Assembly (NCBI RefSeq): GCF_002965065.1
Contig: NZ_PTRE01000040.1
Location: 30,072 to 94,071, forward strand
DNA length: 64,000 nucleotides
Source: Escherichia sp. MOD1-EC7003
GTDB lineage: Bacteria > Pseudomonadota > Gammaproteobacteria > Enterobacterales > Enterobacteriaceae
Reading direction: 5' to 3'
Shown: piece after piece, positions 58,690 to 64,000 of the stretch
Layout: each line of letters opens with the position of its first letter
Position numbering within the stretch: the stretch's first letter is position 1
Notes under the pieces: model-generated
What the model was told of the DNA's origin: nothing
Database searches by the model: none
What the model saw: only the letters and a program-made list of their open reading frames with translations
Program-made: the position numbers and the translations under genes

Positions 58690-59120
58690 ATCCCTTCCTC
58701 GACCGGACATTCTTCATGGCTGCGTCCCAATTCGTCTACCAGACTGGTTAACCCGCGATGCCCGCACTCCAGCGCCTGTACACGGAATTCTTCGCAACTC
58801 AACCCTTCTCGCTCCAGCACCATCTCCAGTAACAACTGCAAATTGGTGCCAGTGATCACTTCACGCCCTACTTTTTGCAGCGCCAGAGTAGAGGCCACGC
58901 GAAACGGTGTACCGCCCAGCAAATCAGTCAGAAAAACAATGCCGTCTTCACAATCAAGTTTGGCGATGGCTTCTTCAAGCTGCGAAGTGAGCAACGCGGT
59001 GCTTGATGTTTCCGGAAAATCGATAGCGACAAATTGCGATTGCTCACCCAGAATCTGCTTCATCGCTCTTTCCATTCCGCTGGCAAAACCGCCATGCCCC
59101 GTCAAAATAATACTTAACAT
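58686..59120 (-). CDS. agaF: AgaF, N-acetylgalactosamine PTS EIIA
   Basis: This 144-residue mannose-family EIIA has the phosphorylated histidine in IILTGHGGFASG (His9) and the segment VFLTDLLGGTPFRVAS. The ATG at 59120 (MLSIILTG) starts the domain at once. It is missing from K-12. It lies 16 bases after agaE and overlaps agaA. Confidence 0.95.
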   Translation of the reverse strand: MLSIILTGHGGFASGMERAMKQILGEQSQFVAIDFPETSSTALLTSQLEEAIAKLDCEDGIVFLTDLLGGTPFRVASTLALQKVGREVITGTNLQLLLEMVLEREGLSCEEFRVQALECGHRGLTSLVDELGRSHEECPVEEGI

Positions 59121-59136
59121 CGAAAACCTCTTTGTT

Positions 59137-60015
59137 TTACAGGAAGTGGCAGAATTTACCGACAACGCCCAGTACCACAGTGATGCCAATCAGACGTAGC
59201 GGACTCCAGCCGCGGCGTACCAGCCAGAACATGGTCAGGGTATAGACCAGCGGCAAAAAGGCGGGCATCAGTTTGTCGATAACGTCAGTTTGTAGTTTGA
59301 CGACCGCGTCACCAGCGGTGATTTCCAGCGTGGTACTTAAACGGACATAGGTTGCGACCAGCGCGCCGATAACCGTCATCCCAACGATAGACGCCGCATG
59401 ACCGACCTTTTTCGTGTTCGCTTTAATGAGCGGAATCGCGGCGACGCCCATCCGGTAAGCGTAATGTGCGAGGCCAAAACGCAGACCGAGATGCACCACG
59501 TTGAACAGGACAATAAACACCACTGCGCCAAGAATGGAGCCTTGTAATGCCAGACTGGCACCAATCCCGCCGCAGATCGGTAGCAATGTTAGCCAGAACA
59601 TCGCATCGCCAATCCCACCAAGCGGTGCGCCGACGGCAATTTTAGTGCTCTGGATACTGTTCACATCCTGCTTTGAACGTTCCATCGCGAGGATAATGCC
59701 AATAACAAACGTCACCAGAAACGGATGGGTATTGAAGAAGCCCATATGGCCTTTCATGGCGCGTGCCAGATCGCGTTTATTGGTGTGGATCTTTTTCAGT
59801 GCAGGTAGCAGACCGTACAGCCAGCCGGAAGCCTGCATACGTTCGTAGTTAAAAGACGCTTGTAACAGCATGGAACGCCAGGCGACGCGGTTGATATCTT
59901 TTTTCGTCAGTTCTGCGCCAATGCTCTGATCTTCATAAACGTTTTCATTGACGCCGGTCAGCAGAGTCTCTTCGTTTTCGCTGACGTTCGGCAGGGTCGT
60001 TTGATTAGATGCCAT
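59137..60015 (-). CDS. agaE: AgaE, N-acetylgalactosamine PTS EIID
   Basis: This 292-residue mannose-family EIID has LLQASFNYERMQASGW and APLGGIGDAMFWLTLLPICGG, the same core as AgaD. The ATG at 60015 is used. An ATG two codons upstream is also in frame. It overlaps agaW by 11 bases. It is deleted in K-12. Confidence 0.95.
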   Translation of the reverse strand: MASNQTTLPNVSENEETLLTGVNENVYEDQSIGAELTKKDINRVAWRSMLLQASFNYERMQASGWLYGLLPALKKIHTNKRDLARAMKGHMGFFNTHPFLVTFVIGIILAMERSKQDVNSIQSTKIAVGAPLGGIGDAMFWLTLLPICGGIGASLALQGSILGAVVFIVLFNVVHLGLRFGLAHYAYRMGVAAIPLIKANTKKVGHAASIVGMTVIGALVATYVRLSTTLEITAGDAVVKLQTDVIDKLMPAFLPLVYTLTMFWLVRRGWSPLRLIGITVVLGVVGKFCHFL

Positions 60016-60784
60016 CTTCAAATTCCTCTTTCTGTGCCGCAGGTTGAGTTGGTTCAGGTGATTTACGCAGCAGGTCGATCAGCGCCATTGCCAACGCGGC
60101 AGCAGCAATAGCCAGCACCGGCAGCTTAAGCCAGGCTGCGGCAACAAAGCCCAGGATGAAGTAGGGGATGTAGACGTTTTTCATCATGATTTTCAGCAGC
60201 ACGGCAAAACCGATTGCTGGCATGATGCCGCCCGCGACGCCAAGGCCGTCAATCAAACGTTGAGGCAGTACATCGATAACGGTTTTCGCATGTTCCGCAC
60301 CGAAGTAGATAGGCAGGAAAGCACAAAGGAAATAGAAGGTCCCCAACGCCAGCAGCGCCAGATAGTTGACCCGTTCAATTCCGCGAGTATCGGCGTTAGC
60401 CGCCATTTTGTCGCAGCGAGACATGACGCCAGACATCACCGAGAACAGGAACGTAATCCCCATTTGTACCGCGACCGCGAAGGGTACGGCGACACCGACC
60501 GCGACATCGGGTTTCACGCCAGTGGTGATGGCAAATGCAGTGCCGACGATAGTACCGATAATCACGTTCGGCGGCTGTGCGCCCGCCAGCGGAGCCAGAC
60601 CCATCCATACCAGTTCCAGTGTACCGCCAGTTAAAATACCGGTATGCAGATCGCCAAGTGCCAGCCCGACCAGAGGGCCGAGGACCACCGGACGGTGCAT
60701 ATGGGTTAAGCCATTAAACATATCCAGGCCAGCGATGAAGGCGAGAATGCCTAACGCTAATGCCTGCAACAGACTAATTTCCAT
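60005..60784 (-). CDS. agaW: AgaW, N-acetylgalactosamine PTS EIIC
   Basis: This 259-residue mannose-family EIIC has about seven hydrophobic helices and the sugar-site loop GGTLELVWMGLAPLAGAQPPNVIIG. In K-12 it is cut to about half its length by a deletion, but here it is complete. It is between agaV (10-base gap) and agaE (overlap). Confidence 0.95.
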   Translation of the reverse strand: MEISLLQALALGILAFIAGLDMFNGLTHMHRPVVLGPLVGLALGDLHTGILTGGTLELVWMGLAPLAGAQPPNVIIGTIVGTAFAITTGVKPDVAVGVAVPFAVAVQMGITFLFSVMSGVMSRCDKMAANADTRGIERVNYLALLALGTFYFLCAFLPIYFGAEHAKTVIDVLPQRLIDGLGVAGGIMPAIGFAVLLKIMMKNVYIPYFILGFVAAAWLKLPVLAIAAAALAMALIDLLRKSPEPTQPAAQKEEFEDGI

Positions 60785-60794
60785 GATGAATCCC

Positions 60795-61268
60795 TCAAAG
60801 TAATTTAAAGAGGTCCACTGCTGGTTCGGTCGGGACGCCCTGAGCGAAGCATTCCACCCCAGCGGCTTTCAGGTCGTTAAACGCCGCGATATCGCCCGCA
60901 TCCACAGAAACCGTTTTGGCGATTTGCTGCTTGCCGTTGGCGTAGTGCATATTGCCAACGTTAATGCGGCTAATTGGTACACCACCTTTAACCAGCGTCA
61001 GAAAATCAGCAGGTGTTTTACAAACCAGCAAGATTTTCTGTCGATCGGCGGCGCGGTGGATATTGTCGATGACTTTTTGCAGCGTCCAGAAACGTACGGC
61101 GATCCCTTCTGCCAGTACCATTTCCATTAGGTTTTGTTGTACCAGATCTTCTGCAACCTCATCATTGGCTACCAGCACCAGATTTGCCCCCGCAAATCCG
61201 ACCCACTGAACGCCGACCTGACCGTGAATCAGTCGTTCATCAATCCGGCTTAAAACAATATTTGGCAT
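60795..61268 (-). CDS. agaV: AgaV, N-acetylgalactosamine PTS EIIB
   Basis: This 157-residue EIIB carries the phosphorylated histidine in RIDERLIHGQVGVQW (His15). With AgaW, AgaE and AgaF it forms the complete GalNAc transporter. It follows kbaZ in the agaR-facing operon. Confidence 0.95.
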   Translation of the reverse strand: MPNIVLSRIDERLIHGQVGVQWVGFAGANLVLVANDEVAEDLVQQNLMEMVLAEGIAVRFWTLQKVIDNIHRAADRQKILLVCKTPADFLTLVKGGVPISRINVGNMHYANGKQQIAKTVSVDAGDIAAFNDLKAAGVECFAQGVPTEPAVDLFKLL

Positions 61269-61294
61269 AGTGTGTTCCTCGTTGTTGTTATGGT

Positions 61295-62575
61295 TTATTG
61301 GCCTTCACAGGCAGCGTGGTACTGCGCCAGGATGTCCTGAATATGATTGATAATGAGTTCCCGTGGCGTTGGTTGCAGTTCGCCGGAGCGAACTTTCACG
61401 TATTGCAGCGGCAGATACTGACTGATGAGCGGCAGCGGAATTGGCGAATCTGCCAGATTACGAACCAGATGGGCGAAAGCGTCATCAATCTGGCTGTCCG
61501 GCCAGTAATAGCGCACGCGATCCGAGTAGCTATAACCACGCGCCAGACGACGCGCGTTACCGTCACCGTGGTAGTGGCTTTGCCAGTATTCCGGGCGGTC
61601 GAGCATGACGTTTTCCAGGACCTGACGCAGGCCGGAGCAGGCTTTCGCGGACACCAGTTCTTCTTCAATTGCTGCGAGCGAAAACAGGGCTTCACGCAAG
61701 GCAAAGGTTAGCGCCGGGCCGACCTTCAGGATGGCAAAGTGATCAGTCACCAACTGGCGCAGCGATTGCGGTGTTTGATAATCGGTAGAGTGAGCTTCGA
61801 AAATCAGCGTTTCGTAGTTTTCGACCATCTGGCTTAAGGCTGTCGCTTTTGCGGGTTGATAATCGATAACGTTGGTGTGATCGAATTCGACGCCAGGCTG
61901 TACAACCAGCGCAATGATGCGGGGCTAGATAGCATTCAGACCTTGCTTTTCAAAGGCGTGACGATGGGCTTCGAGCGTGGCGCGAGCGGCATCCGGCGTT
62001 GTAACAGCCAGTTCGCTTAGGGTTTCATGTGCGCCGCCGGGGACCGGAACTTCGGTGCCGATGACATACACCAGATCGGCTTCACCAAAGTGTTCGCGGC
62101 AGGTTTCTTCCGCCACTTTCGCCAAGCGGGCGGCACGTTCGGCCACGATTTCATCGGTTAAGGGAACCGGATCGTCCTGACAGGACATGCTGCAATCAAG
62201 GTGAATTTTTTTGAATCCCGCTGCGACGTAGCTTTTAATCAAATCATCAGCATTGGCCATCGCCTGGGCTGCGGGTAGATTCTGCCAGCGGTTTGGACCA
62301 AGATGGTCGCCACCCAGAATCAAGGCATCCTGTGGGAAATTCAGCGAGTCAGCAAGCTGGCAAACGAAGCCGCGAAAATCGGCGGGCGTCATTCCGGTAT
62401 AACCGCCGAACTGGTCCACCTGATTGGAGGTCGCTTCAATCAGTAACGGCGTTTGGTTTGCACAGGCGTAGCGGATTGCTGCTTCCAACACCAACGGATG
62501 TGCGGAACAAACGGCATAAATCCCATTTGTGTTGCCCTCTTTGTGCTGTCTCACCATTTCTGTCAGATGTTTCAC
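61295..62575 (-). pseudogene. kbaZ: kbaZ, tagatose-1,6-bisphosphate aldolase accessory subunit, interrupted by an amber codon
   Basis: KbaZ is the stabilising partner that KbaY needs for full activity. The GTG start at 62575 has GGAGAGGAAA before it and gives [10 protein letters not shown]. The 426-codon frame is open end to end except TAG at 61925-61927 (codon 217), where K-12 has Trp (GLNAI-W-PRIIALV). The frame resumes unchanged on both sides, so this is one nonsense change, not a frameshift. The product would be 216 residues. Confidence 0.88.
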
Positions 62576-62606
62576 TTTCCTCTCCAATTCAGATTGCCGT
62601 GGTATA

Positions 62607-62673
62607 GATCTTTCGTTTTGTTTCAATTGATACTGCGCCATGGTGATATAAAAATAAAACGAAAGATAATGGT
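62607..62673. promoter_or_regulatory. AgaR operator-like sites at kbaZ
   Basis: Two sites lie in the 248-base gap: TCTTTCGTTTTGTTTCAATTG (62609-62629) and its reverse-type copy ATAAAACGAAAGATAA (62654-62669). They are close to the kbaZ start and match the known AgaR pattern TTTCRTTT. Confidence 0.65.
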
Positions 62674-62782
62674 TTTCTGATCTGATTCACAAAAGAAACA
62701 CAATGAAAGTCTCTGGAGCGAGTACTGCTTGCGTCAATGGGGATGGTGGGCTTGCATTTGGTTAATAGAACGGCGTTAATAG

Positions 62783-62806
62783 TCAAAACGAAATGAAACG
62801 AAAGTT
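62783..62806 (+). promoter_or_regulatory. AgaR operator-like site before agaR
   Basis: TCAAAACGAAATGAAACGAAAG carries the repeated CGAAA pattern and lies about 20-40 bases before the agaR start, consistent with autorepression. Confidence 0.65.
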
Positions 62807-62823
62807 TTATGAAAGGATTTACT

Positions 62824-63633
62824 ATGAGTAATACCGACGCTTCAGGCGAGAAGCGAATGACGGGTACGAGCGAACGACGAGAGCAGATCATTCAGCGGCT
62901 GCGGCAGCAAGGGAGCGTACAGGTAAATGATCTGTCGGCATTATATGGCGTATCTACTGTAACGATCCGCAACGACCTGGCATTTCTGGAAAAACAAGGG
63001 ATTGCCGTGCGTGCTTACGGTGGCGCGCTGATCTGCGATAGCACGACGCCGTTAGTTGAGCCTTCGGTGGAAGATAAAAGCGCGTTGAACACTGCGATGA
63101 AACGGAGTATTGCAAAAGCTGCCGTCGAGCTAATTCAACCTGGCCACCGCGTGATCCTCGACTCCGGAACCACTACCTTTGAGATTGCCCGTCTGATGCG
63201 CAAGCACACAGACGTAATTGCGATGACCAATGGTATGAACGTGGCCAATGCCTTGCTGGAAGCAGAAGGTGTTGAGCTACTGATGACCGGCGGGCATCTG
63301 CGTCGTCAGTCACAATCTTTTTACGGCGATCAGGCTGAACAATCGCTGCAAAATTACCATTTCGATATGCTGTTTCTCGGCGTGGATGCGATCGATCTGG
63401 AGCGCGGCGTCAGCACGCATAATGAAGATGAAGCCCGTTTAAACCGTCGGATGTGCGAAGTTGCGGAGCGGATCATCGTGGTCACCGATTCCAGTAAGTT
63501 CAATCGTTCCAGTTTACATAAGATCATTGATACCCAGCGAATCCATACCATTATTGTGGATGAAGGGATTCCTGTGGATAGTCTGGAAGGACTGCGAAAG
63601 GCTGGGGTTGAAGTGATTCTGGTCGGGGAGTGA
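62824..63633 (+). CDS. agaR: AgaR, DeoR-family repressor of the aga cluster
   Basis: This 269-residue DeoR-type repressor has a winged helix ([23 protein letters not shown], about 34-56) and an effector domain with the phosphosugar motif GTTTFEIA. It controls the aga promoters. The ATG at 62824 (MSNTDASG) has AAAGGA seven bases before it. An in-frame ATG at 62809 is less likely. It is divergent from kbaZ. Confidence 0.96.
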   Translation: MSNTDASGEKRMTGTSERREQIIQRLRQQGSVQVNDLSALYGVSTVTIRNDLAFLEKQGIAVRAYGGALICDSTTPLVEPSVEDKSALNTAMKRSIAKAAVELIQPGHRVILDSGTTTFEIARLMRKHTDVIAMTNGMNVANALLEAEGVELLMTGGHLRRQSQSFYGDQAEQSLQNYHFDMLFLGVDAIDLERGVSTHNEDEARLNRRMCEVAERIIVVTDSSKFNRSSLHKIIDTQRIHTIIVDEGIPVDSLEGLRKAGVEVILVGE

Positions 63634-63687
63634 GAAAGGGTGCCCGCTGGTCAACACCAATGCGTTCGGCGGGCATTGTGAGTATTA

Positions 63688-64000
63688 TCAATGGGTTTCT
63701 TCTGTCTCTCGGGTGAGGGTTTCCCAGTCGGCAGGAGGGTGTCCTCTTTCTAACATTTTGCTGAATACGGTATAGGCATCTGTTTTTTTACCGTAGGTGC
63801 GCAGCGTGTTTTTATCGTTCATCCATCCCAGAATGATGACTTTCTCTTTTTCGTTGTAACGAAAGAAGAGACGATAACGACCAGCACCAAATTTTACCCG
63901 TGACCAGTCTTTATTTTTCCCAGAGCCTAACGACTTGCGTAAGCGTGCAGCAAGAACCGTATTGACGGGGATGTGTTATTCAGTCGGCAGTGCTACGCGC
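63688..64000 (-). pseudogene. yhaV: yhaV ribonuclease toxin, 3' part, with in-frame stop
   Basis: The reading frame ending at 63688 gives KSLGSGKNKDWSRVKFGAG...LTRETEETH, which matches the C-terminal half of the YhaV mRNA-cleaving toxin of the PrlF-YhaV pair. Upstream, residues differ (HIPVNTVLAARLRKSLG), and an in-frame TAA occurs at 63976-63978. The window ends soon after. Toxin function is therefore doubtful, but the 5' part and prlF are not visible. Confidence 0.65.

Noticed and set aside
61295..61828. Separate 177-residue gene downstream of kbaZ
   Set aside because: It is in the same frame as kbaZ and continues its sequence after the TAG. It is the 3' part of the interrupted gene, not an independent one.

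Overview
The window is a chromosomal segment of an Escherichia coli-type genome (E. coli/Shigella group). Nearly every protein can be matched by eye to a K-12 homologue, the order follows the K-12 block mlaF to yhaV, and BIME/REP repeats of the enterobacterial type are frequent. It is not K-12: agaW and agaA are complete, agaE and agaF are present, and several K-12 genes are missing or broken. No insertion sequence, prophage or CRISPR array was recognised. All comparisons with K-12 are from memory, not from an alignment.

Layout. 1-4.4 kb: the Mla phospholipid-transport operon (mlaF partial, mlaEDCB), ibaG and murA. 4.4-17.5 kb: envelope and ribosome housekeeping genes (sfsB, ispB, rplU-rpmA-yhbE-obgE, dacB, greA, yhbY, rlmE-ftsH, folP-glmM, secG-leuU). 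17.8-19.5 kb: argG with ARG boxes, opposite metY. 19.5-32.3 kb: the translation/RNA-decay operon metY-rimP-nusA-infB-rbfA-truB-rpsO-pnp-nlpI-yrbN-deaD. 32.3-43 kb: mtr, ubiV-ubiU facing ubiT-yhbS, yhbQ, yhbP, then dolP-diaA, yraN, lpoA and rsmI. 43-48.1 kb: a chaperone-usher fimbrial operon (yraHIJK). 48.4-63.6 kb: the aga cluster for N-acetylgalactosamine and galactosamine uptake and breakdown. 63.7 kb to the end: the 3' part of the yhaV toxin gene.

The aga cluster is the most informative accessory region. It has the AgaR repressor, operator-like sites, a complete GalNAc PTS (agaVWEF), a second PTS (agaBCD), deacetylase (agaA), deaminase (agaS) and the deaminase homologue agaI. Both genes for the tagatose-1,6-bisphosphate aldolase, kbaZ and kbaY, carry an in-frame TAG where a Trp codon is expected. 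A two-gene unit resembling malX-malY (a glucose-family PTS EIIBC plus a PLP C-S lyase) sits between kbaY and agaB. It ends in its own terminator, which may cut agaBCDI off from the upstream promoter.

A second theme is gene loss. yhbX is absent between leuU and argG. yhbW is reduced to about 22 codons beside mtr. yraQ and yraR are gone and only a frameshifted 3' scrap of yhbO remains next to an eight-unit repeat array. yhaV has an in-frame stop. I found no convincing new defence or mobile system. The best candidates for follow-up are the malXY-like insertion, the paired amber codons and the two long BIME arrays.
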